This document shows, one piece after another, positions 1 through 9,840 of a DNA stretch of 64,000 nt. Below the pieces are notes generated by a model. That model did not search any database. It had not been told where the DNA came from and was given only the letters and a program-made list of their open reading frames with translations. Every line of letters starts with the position of its first letter. The stretch's first letter is position 1. The DNA is from Planctomycetota bacterium (GTDB lineage Bacteria > Planctomycetota > Phycisphaerae > Phycisphaerales > Phycisphaeraceae). Location of the stretch: positions 1 through 64,000 of the forward strand of contig JAIOPN010000012.1 of assembly GCA_021413865.1 (NCBI GenBank), read 5' to 3'. A program made the translations under genes and the position numbers.

Positions 1-124
1 CGCACGCCAGCATCCGCGCGGCGAACGGCGTAAACAACAGCTTGCCGTCGCCGGTCGACCATTCGCGCTGCTCGAAACCGCAAGCCTTCAGCGACGACGT
101 AAGACGTGAATACCAATTAGCCAT
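1..124 (-). CDS. Partial CDS, N-terminus only, unidentified
   Basis: An open frame begins with ATG at 124 and runs off the left edge without a stop. The visible 41 residues begin MANWYSRLTSSLKACG and contain no motif I can name. It follows korB in the same orientation, beyond a hairpin terminator, so it is probably a separate transcription unit. Function unknown; the start is supported only by being the first ATG in an uninterrupted frame. Confidence 0.5.
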   Translation of the reverse strand, partial: MANWYSRLTSSLKACGFEQREWSTGDGKLLFTPFAARMLAC

Positions 125-171
125 GATTCAATTTCCAAAAGAGGCGCCACTCGTGCGGCCAGATTACACAA

Positions 172-197
172 GAAGCCCCGGCGCTGGCCGGGGCTTC
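172..197 (-). terminator. Hairpin terminator after korB
   Basis: An 11-bp perfect inverted repeat, gaagccccggc / gccggggcttc, with a 4-nt loop lies 27 nt past the korB stop. On the minus strand it is followed by only a weak T-rich stretch (ttgtgtaat), so termination is likely but not textbook. Confidence 0.6.
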
Positions 198-223
198 CTG
201 CGAATCTAACTTGAAACGGCCGC

Positions 224-1243
224 TCAGGCGACTTCGTATGTCTCGCCGGAGTTGAACAGGGCTTCGAGGTCGCCCTCGCCGCGCGACTTGATCGCATCGG
301 CCACCTGCTTGGCGAGCAGGTCTTCGTAGCAATCGTCCGGCGCGGTGTAGAACACGCCCATCGGCTCGGGGAAGCCGTCGGAGTGGCTCATGCGCGAAAG
401 CAGGAACGCGAGGCTATCATCTTTCTCGTCGTGGAAGAGCAGGTCGTCTTCCTTGATGCCGCCCTCGCCGATCTTCACGATCTCCGGCTTGTGCTCGTGC
501 AGGCGGATGCCCTTGTCGCGGTTCTTGCCGAAGATCAGCGGCTTGCCGTGCTCGAGGCGGATGATGTTGTCTTCCTTCGTGTCCTTGTCGGTCGTGTACT
601 CGAAGGCTTTGTGGTTGAAAATATTGCAGTCCTGGTAGATCTCGACGAAGGCGGAGCCGTTGTGCATCCCGGCGCGCTCGATCACCGCGGGCAGGTCCTT
701 GTCCACGTCCACCGACCGGGCGACGAAAGAGGCCTCGGCGGCGATCGCCAGCGAGAGCGGGGAGATCGGCAGCTCGATGGAACCCATCGGGCTGGACTTG
801 GTCTTCTTGCCCTCTTCGGAGGTGGGCGAGTACTGCCCCTTGGTCAGGCCGTAGATACGGTTGTTGAACAGGAGGATTTTGAGGTTGACGTTGCGGCGGA
901 GGGCGTGGATGAGGTGGTTGCCGCCGATGGAGAGGCCGTCGCCGTCGCCGGTGACGACCCAGACGTCGAGGGCGGGGTTGGCGATCTTCACGCCGGTGGC
1001 GACGGCGGGCGCCCGGCCGTGGATGGAGTGGAAGCCGTAGGTGTTCATGTAATACGGGAAGCGGCTGGAGCAGCCGATACCGGAAACGAACACAGTGCCT
1101 TCGCGCGTGCGGCCGAGCTTGGCCATCACCTTGCGGACCTGGTTGAGGATCGCGTAGTCACCGCAACCGGGGCACCAGCGGATGTCTTGGTCGGAGGCGA
1201 AGTCCTTGGCGGTCAGCACGGGGAGTTCGGTATTGGCGGGCAT
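224..1243 (-). CDS. korB: 2-oxoacid:ferredoxin oxidoreductase, beta subunit
   Basis: Thiamine-diphosphate-binding beta subunit of a 2-oxoacid (2-oxoglutarate type) ferredoxin oxidoreductase, which decarboxylates a 2-oxoacid to an acyl-CoA and reduces ferredoxin in the cytoplasm. The 339-residue protein has CPGCGDY at residues 24-30 and the TPP/Mg motif GDGDGLSIGGNH from residue 99, typical of KorB/PorB. The start MPANTELP at 1243 was preferred over an upstream in-frame start at 1279 because homologues begin shortly before the CPGC motif. It lies 70 bp downstream of korA, in the same operon. Which oxoacid is used cannot be settled from sequence alone; 2-oxoglutarate is the usual assignment for this two-subunit architecture. 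Confidence 0.93.
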   Translation of the reverse strand: MPANTELPVLTAKDFASDQDIRWCPGCGDYAILNQVRKVMAKLGRTREGTVFVSGIGCSSRFPYYMNTYGFHSIHGRAPAVATGVKIANPALDVWVVTGDGDGLSIGGNHLIHALRRNVNLKILLFNNRIYGLTKGQYSPTSEEGKKTKSSPMGSIELPISPLSLAIAAEASFVARSVDVDKDLPAVIERAGMHNGSAFVEIYQDCNIFNHKAFEYTTDKDTKEDNIIRLEHGKPLIFGKNRDKGIRLHEHKPEIVKIGEGGIKEDDLLFHDEKDDSLAFLLSRMSHSDGFPEPMGVFYTAPDDCYEDLLAKQVADAIKSRGEGDLEALFNSGETYEVA

Positions 1244-1313
1244 GAGTCGTGGTCCTGAATGAATGTGGTCGGTGGTCAATGAATCATAGGGAGGCAGCGG
1301 GTCGCGGGATCGG

Positions 1314-3266
1314 TCAGCCGGCGGCTTCTTCGGCGCCCAGGGTTTCGGTGCTGGGGGTGATGGAGTCCTGATCGCCCCATTCGTTGTTCAGCAGCTTGTG
1401 GATGGCGTGCTCGATCTCCTCGACGAGGAACGGCTTGCCCTGGACCTTGTTGAGACCCTTGGCGTCCACGAGGAACTTGCCGCGGATGAGCAGGCGGAGC
1501 TGCCCGGTGTTGAGCTCGGGGATGAGCACCTTCTTGAAGCGGCTCAGGAGCTCGCCCAGGTTTTTGGGCATGGGGTTGAGGTAGCGCAGGTGGGCGGCGG
1601 ATACGCGCAGACCCTTCTGGCGTGCGTTCTCGACGGCGGTGACGATCGACCCATATGTGCCGCCCCAGCCCAGCACGAGCAGGTCGCCGGAGTTGTCGCC
1701 GTGCGGCTCGATCGCGGGGATGAAATCGGCGACCTTCTCGACGCGGAGCCGGCGGAGGTCGGTCATGCGCTGGTGGTTGGCGGAGTCGTAGCTGACGTTG
1801 CCGGTGATGTCCTGCTTCTCAAGGCCGCCGATGCGGTGCATGAGGCCGGGCGTGCCGGGGACGGCCCAGGGACGGGCGAGGTTTTCGTCACGGCCATAGA
1901 CCTGATACTTCGCCGGGTCGGTGGCGTGCTTGACCTCGATGGGCTTGAACAGGTCGGGGTGCGTGGTCTCGTTGGGGATGCGCCAGGGCTCGGCGCCGTT
2001 GCCGATGTAACCGTCGGCAAGAATGATCACGGGGATCATGTGGCGGATGGCGATGCGGACGGCCTCGATGGCGACCTCGACGCAATCGGCGGGCGACTGC
2101 GGCGCGATGATGACGATGGGTGAGTCGCCGTTGCGGCCGTACATCGCCTGGAGGAGGTCGGACTGCTCGGTCTTGGTGGGCAGCCCCGTGGAGGGCCCGC
2201 CGCGCTGCACGTTGACGACGATGAGCGGGAGCTCGGTCATGATGGCGAGATTGATCGCCTCGCTCTTGAGCGCCAGGCCCGGGCCGGACGTGCCGGTGAC
2301 GCCGATCTGTCCGGCGAAGGAGGCGCCGATGGCGGCGCAGACGGCGGCGATCTCGTCCTCGGCCTGCATGGTCTTGACGCCGAAGTTCTTCATCGCCGCC
2401 AGGCTGTGCAGGATGTCGCTGGCGGGCGTGATCGGGTAGCTGCAGTAAACCAGTTGCTTGGCCGCGAGTTTGGCGGCGGCGACCAGGCCCATGGCCAGGC
2501 CCTCGTTGCCGGTGATCTTGCGGTACTTGCCCGGCGTGATCGTGGCGCGGGCGATGTGGAACCGCGCCGTGAACATCTCGGTCGTCTCGCCGAAGTGGAA
2601 CCCGGCCTGCAGTGCCTTGACGTTGGCCTCGGCGACGGCGGGGAGCTTCTTCTTCTTGCCGAAGTAATCGTTGAGATAACCGACCGTGGTGTCGAGCGGC
2701 CGGTCGTAGAGCCAGTAGATCAGGCCCAGCGCCCACATGTTCTTGCAGCGCTCGATGTCCTTGGCGCCCATGCCGGTGGTGGCGAGCGACTCGGCGTTCA
2801 AGCGTGTGATGGGGACGCGATAGATCTTGAAGCGCTGGCCGTATTTCTCATCGTCTAGCGGGTTGTACCCCTCGGAGTAACCGGCCTTGCGGAGGTTGAT
2901 CTTGTCGAACTCCGAGTCGTTGACGACGACGATGCCGCCGACCTCGACGTCCTCGATGTGGGCCTTGAAGGCGGCGGGGTTCATGGCGATCAGCGCGTTG
3001 ACGCGGTCGCCGGGGGTATGGATGTCGCTGGCGGCGAAGTTGATCTGGAAGCCCGAAACACCCGCGACGGTGCCGGCCGGGGCGCGGATCTCGGCGGGGA
3101 AGTCCGGCAACGTGGCGACGTCGTTTCCGATAATCGCCGAGGTGTCGGTGAACTGGGTGCCGGCCAACTGCATGCCGTCGCCCGAGTCGCCCGCGAAGAA
3201 GACCACCGCCGAGCCCATCTCCTTGACCGGTTTATTGCCGGCCGTCTTTGTGACACCCGAGGTCAT
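1314..3266 (-). CDS. korA: 2-oxoacid:ferredoxin oxidoreductase, fused gamma-alpha subunit
   Basis: 650-residue partner of KorB. The N-terminal ~200 residues are the gamma domain (FFAGDSGDGMQLAG near residue 23), followed by the pyrimidine-binding alpha domain (GNEGLAMGLVAAA then YPITPAS, roughly residues 255-285) and the C-terminal transketolase-like region. Gamma-alpha fusion of ~600 residues is the common KorA form. The start at 3266 has an AGGAG ribosome-binding site seven bases upstream. It is the first gene of a korA-korB operon and is divergent from the Y-family polymerase. The role is oxoacid oxidation coupled to ferredoxin in central carbon metabolism. Confidence 0.93.
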   Translation of the reverse strand: MTSGVTKTAGNKPVKEMGSAVVFFAGDSGDGMQLAGTQFTDTSAIIGNDVATLPDFPAEIRAPAGTVAGVSGFQINFAASDIHTPGDRVNALIAMNPAAFKAHIEDVEVGGIVVVNDSEFDKINLRKAGYSEGYNPLDDEKYGQRFKIYRVPITRLNAESLATTGMGAKDIERCKNMWALGLIYWLYDRPLDTTVGYLNDYFGKKKKLPAVAEANVKALQAGFHFGETTEMFTARFHIARATITPGKYRKITGNEGLAMGLVAAAKLAAKQLVYCSYPITPASDILHSLAAMKNFGVKTMQAEDEIAAVCAAIGASFAGQIGVTGTSGPGLALKSEAINLAIMTELPLIVVNVQRGGPSTGLPTKTEQSDLLQAMYGRNGDSPIVIIAPQSPADCVEVAIEAVRIAIRHMIPVIILADGYIGNGAEPWRIPNETTHPDLFKPIEVKHATDPAKYQVYGRDENLARPWAVPGTPGLMHRIGGLEKQDITGNVSYDSANHQRMTDLRRLRVEKVADFIPAIEPHGDNSGDLLVLGWGGTYGSIVTAVENARQKGLRVSAAHLRYLNPMPKNLGELLSRFKKVLIPELNTGQLRLLIRGKFLVDAKGLNKVQGKPFLVEEIEHAIHKLLNNEWGDQDSITPSTETLGAEEAAG

Positions 3267-3420
3267 TCAGAAACTCCTGATTTTAAGGCGTGATCGAGGT
3301 AGGGTGGGTCATCTTATTCCGAAGTTGTCGTCCTTGCCAGTCAATCTTACGCGTCTTCTCTTGCCGGATACCGTACAAAATGCTAACGTTGTTCCCCGTG
3401 TCCATGCGGGAGACGGTCCG

Positions 3421-4677
3421 ATGTCAGCGCCCGAGCCTTTATCGGCAAGATCGCGCGTCCGGGTACTTTTCCTGGACCTCAACTCCTACTTCGCCTCGGC
3501 GGAGCAGCACGATCGGCCTGAGTTGCGCGGTCGCCCCGTCGCCGTCGCGGCGGTGATGACCCCCTCCACCTGCTGCCTGGCCGCCAGCCGTGAGGCCAAG
3601 CTCTTCGGCGTCAAAACCGGTACGCCGGTCGGTGATGCGATGCGCCTCTGCCCGCAACTCGTCGTCGTTGAGGCGCGGCCGGAGCTTTATGTCCGCATCC
3701 ATCATGAGGTTCTCGCCGCGGTGGACACCTGCCTGCCGATCCAAAAAATATGGTCGATCGACGAGATGGAGTGCCGCCTGCTCGGCCGTCAGTGCGAGAT
3801 CGACCAGGCCGTCGCGCTGGCCAAGTCCGTCAAGCACGCCCTGCTCACCCGCATCGGCCCCTCCATCACCTGCTCGATCGGTCTCGCACCCAACCGCGTG
3901 CTCGCCAAACTCGGCACCGACATGCAAAAGCCCGACGGCCTGGTCTGCATCACCCCGCAAGACCTCCCGCGCATCCTCTACCCGCTCAAGCTCACCGACC
4001 TGTTCGGTGTCGGCAAACGCACCGAGCAACGCCTCCGCCGGCAGGGCATCACGGGCATGGAAGACCTCTGCTCTCGCCCCAAGGACGATCTTGTCCGCGC
4101 GTGGGGCAGCGTCCACGGCGCGGACTGGTGGCACTGGCTGCGCGGCGAGGAGACGCAGGAAATCCCAACCCACCGCCGCTCGATCGGCCATGAACATGTG
4201 CTCCCGCCTGATCTGCGCAACCCCGACGACGCCCACTCCGTGATGGTCCGCCTGCTCCACAAGGCGGCCGTCCGGCTGCGGCGTGAGGATTACGTGGCTG
4301 GCGCGCTCTCGCTCTACATGCGGATGGTGGGCGACGGGTATTGGGAAGACCAACTGGCGATCGAGCCCCCCTGCCGCGACACGCCGACGATGCTCCGGGC
4401 GCTGACGCGGATGTGGGACCGCCTGCCCGCCGAGGCCCGCCGGCGGATGCAACCGATGAAGGTCGCGGTCACGCTGGCGAACCTGGTCCCGCGGCGCGAG
4501 GCGACGCTGCCGCTGTTCGACGGCGCCGCACGTTCCAGCCGTCTCGCGGACGCCGTGGACCGCATCAACGAGCGGTTCGGGAACGACACGCTCTACGCCG
4601 CCGCGATGCACCGGGCGCGGGACTCGGCCCCGACGCGCATCGCCTTCGGCACCGTGCCGCGGCTCGAAGAGTTTTGA
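3421..4677 (+). CDS. Y-family DNA polymerase (DinB/ImpB-like)
   Basis: 418-residue translesion-type polymerase. The first catalytic carboxylate sits in FLDLNSYFASAEQ (D19) and the second pair in WSIDE (D114, E115); the region CSIGLAPNRVLAKLGTD and the following helix-hairpin-helix LFGVGKRTEQRLRRQGI fit the palm/thumb of DinB. Unusually, SIDE is followed by MECRLLG instead of the common AFLD/AYLD. The open frame extends upstream but antisense to korA; ATG at 3421 is the first start outside that overlap. A possible sigma-70-like pair TTGCCG (3361)-17 bp-TAACGT (3384) lies upstream. No LexA box was recognised. It may belong to a DinB paralogue group rather than Pol IV itself. Confidence 0.88.
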   Translation: MSAPEPLSARSRVRVLFLDLNSYFASAEQHDRPELRGRPVAVAAVMTPSTCCLAASREAKLFGVKTGTPVGDAMRLCPQLVVVEARPELYVRIHHEVLAAVDTCLPIQKIWSIDEMECRLLGRQCEIDQAVALAKSVKHALLTRIGPSITCSIGLAPNRVLAKLGTDMQKPDGLVCITPQDLPRILYPLKLTDLFGVGKRTEQRLRRQGITGMEDLCSRPKDDLVRAWGSVHGADWWHWLRGEETQEIPTHRRSIGHEHVLPPDLRNPDDAHSVMVRLLHKAAVRLRREDYVAGALSLYMRMVGDGYWEDQLAIEPPCRDTPTMLRALTRMWDRLPAEARRRMQPMKVAVTLANLVPRREATLPLFDGAARSSRLADAVDRINERFGNDTLYAAAMHRARDSAPTRIAFGTVPRLEEF

Positions 4678-4832
4678 ACACCGCCGCTCTTATTTGCCCG
4701 GCCGCCGATGGGCTATCATCCGCTCCCCCGCCGGACCCGCCTCGCCGCGCGTTTGCGCTACAATGGCGAACCACGCCGGACCCGCCCCCGTATCGACCAC
4801 GACAGCGCGGGACGCCACCGCAAGGATTCCGA

Positions 4833-5909
4833 TTGAACCGCCGCAATCTCCTCTCCCCGGTCTTGATTGTCGCCGTCGCATGGATCACGGGCTGCGACGA
4901 AGAGCCCGTGCGTGTCTATCAGGCCCCCAAGGAGACGCGCCGCGCCGACACGGCAGTCGCTCCTAGCGCGATAGCGGCGGTGGATGACGGGAAATCCGGC
5001 GAGGCCGATCTCGAATGGACACTGCCCGAGGGTTGGCGGCAGCAGCCCAACACCAGCGCGATGCGCTACGCGACCTTCGCCGTGGGTGAAGGGGCCGAAT
5101 GCACGGTGGTCGCGCTGGGGCCCGACGCCGCCGACATCCTGGCCAACGTCAACCGCTGGCGGGCCCAGATGGGGCTGCCCCCGACAACCGAGCAAGCGTT
5201 GCCCGCCTCCATCGCGCAGATCAAGATCGCCGATTCGGTCGCGACGCTGGTTGACCTCCAGGCGGCCGACGGCGGCGCGCGGATGCTCGCCTGCATCATC
5301 CCCCGCGGCGGCCGCGTCTGGTTCTTCAAGCTCACCGGTGATTCAAAGATCGTCGAGCCGCAGAAGCGGGCGTTCGGCGGGCTCATCGCCTCCCTCAAAT
5401 TTGTAAACGCAGCAACGCCGGCCGTTCCCCGCGCGAGCGGCGAGGAAAATCCGCAGGCCGCGCGGCCCACGGGGATGCCCGTCGCGATCGAAACGTGGAG
5501 CGCCCCGCCCTCGTGGCGTCTGGACCCGAGCCCCAAGGCGCCACGACTCGCCGCGTTCCAACTGGGGCAGGGAAATGAGACGGCCGAGGTGACGCTCATC
5601 GCCTTCCCCGGTAACGCCGGAGGCCCGCTCGAAAACATCAACCGCTGGCGCGGCCAGGTCGGCCTGCCGCCGGTCAGCGATCTGAGCCAGCAACCGCTCG
5701 AAAAAATCAACATCGACGCCGACGCCGCCGTCCTCCTCGACCTGACAGGCCCCGACACCCAGCCACCCGACAAACAACGGATGGTCGTGATCCTGCTGGC
5801 CCGCGGCGATCAATCCTGGTTCTTCAAGATGATGGGGAGCGGAAAACTCGTCAGCGATGAAAAGGCCCGCTTCGAGGCGTTCGTCCGCTCGATCCGCTTC
5901 AAGGGATAA
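4833..5909 (+). CDS. Lipoprotein with two tandem homologous domains
   Basis: 358 residues starting at TTG (4833), chosen because AAGGA lies a proper distance upstream and the signal peptide begins directly; no in-frame ATG fits. The lipobox WITGC (Cys about residue 19) predicts a lipid-anchored protein. The mature part contains two copies of one domain: the first with NVNRWRAQMGLPP and RVWFFKLTG, the second with NINRWRGQVGLPP and QSWFFKMMG. Each copy ends with a tract resembling IASLKF or VRSIRF. It lies 17 bp before resB, so it may be cotranscribed with the cytochrome c maturation genes. I recognise no named function. Confidence 0.75.
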   Translation: MNRRNLLSPVLIVAVAWITGCDEEPVRVYQAPKETRRADTAVAPSAIAAVDDGKSGEADLEWTLPEGWRQQPNTSAMRYATFAVGEGAECTVVALGPDAADILANVNRWRAQMGLPPTTEQALPASIAQIKIADSVATLVDLQAADGGARMLACIIPRGGRVWFFKLTGDSKIVEPQKRAFGGLIASLKFVNAATPAVPRASGEENPQAARPTGMPVAIETWSAPPSWRLDPSPKAPRLAAFQLGQGNETAEVTLIAFPGNAGGPLENINRWRGQVGLPPVSDLSQQPLEKINIDADAAVLLDLTGPDTQPPDKQRMVVILLARGDQSWFFKMMGSGKLVSDEKARFEAFVRSIRFKG

Positions 5910-5926
5910 GCAAGAGCCCGCTTGTA

Positions 5927-7111
5927 ATGGACATAATCCGAACAATCCTCCGCCCGTTGTCCTCGATGCGTCTGACCGTCGTCCTGCTCGCGGCGGGCAT
6001 GGTGCTGGTCTTCGCGGGCACTTGGGCGCAGATCGACAAAGGCATCTGGGCGGTGCAGAAGGAATACTTCCACAGCTTCATCGTCCCCCCACAGCGGGTT
6101 AGCCTCAATGGATTTCACTTTTACACTCCGCCCCTGCCCGGAGGGCTGGTCATCGGCGGGCTGATGCTGGTCAACCTCCTCGCGGCGCATGTGGTCCGCT
6201 TCAAGCTCGGGTGGAAACGCTCCGGGATCATCCTGATCCACTCGGGCATCATCCTGCTCCTGGTCGGCGAACTGGTGACGACCTTTTACGCGGTCGAGAT
6301 GCAGATGCGGGTGAGCGAGGGTGAAACGGTCCACTATGCACAGGACATCCGTGAACCGGAACTGGTCATCATCGATCCGTCGGACCCGGGCCACGACCGG
6401 GTGACGGCGATCCCCGGCTCACGGCTCATCAACGGCCGGACGATCCACGATCCCCTCCTCCCATTCGATGTCCGCGTAGAGCGTTATTTCTTGAACTCCA
6501 CCGTCCTCGGCCCCAAGCAGGCGGAGGCCGACCCCGGCGCCGTCCGCCTGGCCGACAGCGGCTTTGGGGTCAGGCTCGCCGCGGTGGAATTGCCCGACGA
6601 GGCCAACGCCGAACAGGTCAATATCCCCACCGCCTTCGTCACCCTGGCGACGACGGGCAAAGACGCACGCAGGCTCGGCACCTACATGGTCTCCGTCCAC
6701 TTCGACTCCGAAATGGAACCCGACCGCGTCACCGTAGAGGGCAAGACCTACCTGCTCGCGCTGCGCTTCCGCCGCTATTACAAGGACTACTCGGTCCACC
6801 TCATCAAGTTCACGCACGAGAAATACGCCGGCACCGAAACGCCCAAGAACTTCTCCAGCCAGATACGCCTTGAAGACCCGCGGCACAACGAGAGCCGCGA
6901 CGTCCTCATCTATATGAATAACCCGCTCCGCTACGACGGCGAAACCTTCTACCAATCGGGCTTCGGTCAGGACGGCAAGACCACTGTTCTTCAGGTCGTG
7001 CGCAACCCCGGCGCGTGGCTGCCCTATGTTTCCTGCACGATGGTCGCGGCGGGCATGCTGGTCCACTTCGGCCTCCACCTGGCCCGTTTTCTGCGCGGGA
7101 GATTCGCATGA
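5927..7111 (+). CDS. resB: Cytochrome c biogenesis protein ResB (Ccs1)
   Basis: 394-residue membrane protein of system II cytochrome c maturation, which together with CcsA delivers haem to apocytochrome c outside the cytoplasmic membrane. Hydrophobic segments near residues 15-30, 65-80 and 90-115 precede a large extracytoplasmic domain, with a last membrane segment near the C-terminus (YVSCTMVAAGMLVHFGLHLA). The motif YNxxPLRYDGETFYQSGF-like tract (NNPLRYDGETFYQSGFGQD) is characteristic of ResB. Its TGA overlaps the ATG of the next gene (ATGA), indicating translational coupling with ccsA. Confidence 0.9.
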   Translation: MDIIRTILRPLSSMRLTVVLLAAGMVLVFAGTWAQIDKGIWAVQKEYFHSFIVPPQRVSLNGFHFYTPPLPGGLVIGGLMLVNLLAAHVVRFKLGWKRSGIILIHSGIILLLVGELVTTFYAVEMQMRVSEGETVHYAQDIREPELVIIDPSDPGHDRVTAIPGSRLINGRTIHDPLLPFDVRVERYFLNSTVLGPKQAEADPGAVRLADSGFGVRLAAVELPDEANAEQVNIPTAFVTLATTGKDARRLGTYMVSVHFDSEMEPDRVTVEGKTYLLALRFRRYYKDYSVHLIKFTHEKYAGTETPKNFSSQIRLEDPRHNESRDVLIYMNNPLRYDGETFYQSGFGQDGKTTVLQVVRNPGAWLPYVSCTMVAAGMLVHFGLHLARFLRGRFA

Positions 7112-9090
7112 GTCGGAACACAATTGATCAGATCGACAAGCGAACGATCCACGCCCCGCCGCGGAGCGGAACCGGCCTCCCTGTGGAATTTCCCGTCATG
7201 GATTCTCCGAGACCAGGCCCCCTGAGCCGCTTTTTCCCGTTGCTGATCGTCATAGCCGGGCTGGCCTACATCATCTCGGTGTTGATGCCGCACGACACCA
7301 CCGATCCATACGACCTGCAACAGTTCGGCCAACTGCCCGTGCTCCACGAAGGCCGCATCAAGCCCATCGACACCGCCGCCCGCGCCAGCCTGATGCTGAT
7401 GAGCAACAAGCAGACGCTCCGCATCCCCGTCAAGGACAAGCCCGGCGAGTTTAGAAGGCTCTCAGCCGTGGAATGGCTGCTCGACGTCGTCACCCACCCG
7501 GAACAGGCCGACGACTACCCCGTGTTCCGCATCGATCACCCCGACATCAAAACGCTGATCGGCGTGACGGACCCGCAACGGAACACCTTCAGCCTGACGG
7601 AGCTTTCCGCCAAGGGCCACGAACTGAACGAGCAGCTCAGCAGGGCCTTCAAGGTCGACGTCAAGCAGCGAACGCTCTACCAGACCAAGCTCCTCGACCT
7701 GGGCAAAAAACTGATCCGCTACCAGGCGCTGGCGCGGTTCGACGAGATCGTCCCTGTTTTCGACTCCGACGCGCACGCGGCGGTCATCCACGGCCAGGAC
7801 GTCGCCTCCCAGGTCAAGACCAGCCCCGCGATGGCCTCGTTCATTGAAGTCCTGCGCGCCTACCACGAGGGCAAGCCGGGCGACTTCAACGCGAGCGTCG
7901 CCAGACACCACGCCGAGGTGCGAAAGCTGGCCCCCTCGCTCGCCGCCCGTACCGACTTCGAGGCCTTCTTCCACCGCGTCGAGCCGTTCTACGTCTCGAT
8001 GGTGCTCTACGTGGGCGTCTTCCTGCTCGCCGCCTTTTCCTGGCTCGGCTGGGCTGGGCCCCTGGGCCGCGCGGCGGTGGCACTTACATGCCTGACGCTG
8101 GTGTTACACACAGCCGGTTTGGCAACACGTGTCTATCTCCACGGCCATCCACCCGTCACGAACCTCTATGCCTCCGCCATATTCATTGGTTGGGTATGTG
8201 TTGTCCTGTCGCTGGTCGTAGACCTGATATGGCACAGTTGTATCGGCGTCGCGGTGGGAAGCATGATTGGATTTGTGACGCTCCTGATTGCTCACAATCT
8301 CTCCGACGGCGATAACCTCGAAGCTGTGCGGGCAGTGCTCGACACTAATCTCTGGCTCTCGACGCACGTTGTCGTCGTGACCATTGGCTACAGTTCGACG
8401 TTCTTAGCCGGCGGGTTCAGCATAATCTTCGTGTTGGGCCGGCTCATCGGCGGGATTTGGCAGCGCGTGAAGTCACATCCCATGCCGGCCTTGGTTATGA
8501 GTCTTATTACGTGCCTGGTGCCGTTTTTATCGCTCACTGCTGGGGTGTGGGGATTTCTGAATGGCCGTCCCCTGCTGTATAGGCCCAAATCAATCAGCGA
8601 TATGCTCGACTGGGCAGTGCCACGCCCCGAGTCCATCAGGCTTTTGGGTCGCCTGATCTACGGCATCATCTGCTTCGCGGCGCTGGCCAGTTTCGTCGGC
8701 ACCATCTTGGGCGGCATCTGGGCCGACCAATCCTGGGGCCGCTTCTGGGGATGGGACCCCAAGGAAAACGGCGCCCTGCTCATCGTCATGGCCAACGTCC
8801 TCATCCTCCACGCCCGCTGGGGCGGCATGGTCCGCGAGCGCGGCATGGCCGTGCTCGCCATCGGCGGCAACATCGTCACCGCCTGGTCGTGGTTCGGCGT
8901 CAACATGCTCGGTGTCGGCCTGCACTCCTACGGGTTCATGGACAAAGCCCTGGGCTGGCTGCTCACCTTCGTCGGCAGCCAGCTCATCCTCATGGCCATC
9001 GGGCTGATCCCGCTCCGCTACTGGTGCAGCTTCTCTTCCGCCGCAACGCCAGCCGCCGTTCCCCCACAAGCCAGCCCGCAACCCGTCTGA
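7108..9090 (+). CDS. ccsA: Cytochrome c biogenesis protein CcsA, long form
   Basis: 660-residue haem-handling protein. The N-terminal ~280 residues include one membrane segment (LLIVIAGLAYIISVLMP) and an extracytoplasmic ResB/Ccs1-like stretch with LPVLHEGRIKPIDTAAR; the C-terminal half has about eight membrane segments and the tryptophan-rich haem-binding motif WGRFWGWDPKEN. This long CcsA form is common in Bacteroidota and Planctomycetota. Start at 7108 is set by the 4-bp ATGA overlap with resB. The stretch from about 8085 to 8640 is visibly richer in A/T and uses other synonymous codons than the rest of the gene. Confidence 0.9.
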   Translation: MSRNTIDQIDKRTIHAPPRSGTGLPVEFPVMDSPRPGPLSRFFPLLIVIAGLAYIISVLMPHDTTDPYDLQQFGQLPVLHEGRIKPIDTAARASLMLMSNKQTLRIPVKDKPGEFRRLSAVEWLLDVVTHPEQADDYPVFRIDHPDIKTLIGVTDPQRNTFSLTELSAKGHELNEQLSRAFKVDVKQRTLYQTKLLDLGKKLIRYQALARFDEIVPVFDSDAHAAVIHGQDVASQVKTSPAMASFIEVLRAYHEGKPGDFNASVARHHAEVRKLAPSLAARTDFEAFFHRVEPFYVSMVLYVGVFLLAAFSWLGWAGPLGRAAVALTCLTLVLHTAGLATRVYLHGHPPVTNLYASAIFIGWVCVVLSLVVDLIWHSCIGVAVGSMIGFVTLLIAHNLSDGDNLEAVRAVLDTNLWLSTHVVVVTIGYSSTFLAGGFSIIFVLGRLIGGIWQRVKSHPMPALVMSLITCLVPFLSLTAGVWGFLNGRPLLYRPKSISDMLDWAVPRPESIRLLGRLIYGIICFAALASFVGTILGGIWADQSWGRFWGWDPKENGALLIVMANVLILHARWGGMVRERGMAVLAIGGNIVTAWSWFGVNMLGVGLHSYGFMDKALGWLLTFVGSQLILMAIGLIPLRYWCSFSSAATPAAVPPQASPQPV

Positions 9091-9114
9091 CCCGCCCTTC
9101 TATACTTGGCTGTC

Positions 9115-9720
<606 letters not shown>

Positions 9721-9840
9721 ACGCCAATGGCTAAGATCGGATTAGATGTCCGAATCTCACATGTTTCACAACTTGGCCCCACACCCGGTCGCGGGTAAGC
9801 TTCCTCTTTGCACTACGGAGGCCCTGAAGCGGGCGGAGCC

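Noticed and set aside
3361-3420. SOS (LexA) box upstream of the Y-family polymerase
   Set aside because: No GAAC-N4-GTTC or CTGT-N8-ACAG type palindrome could be found in the gap.
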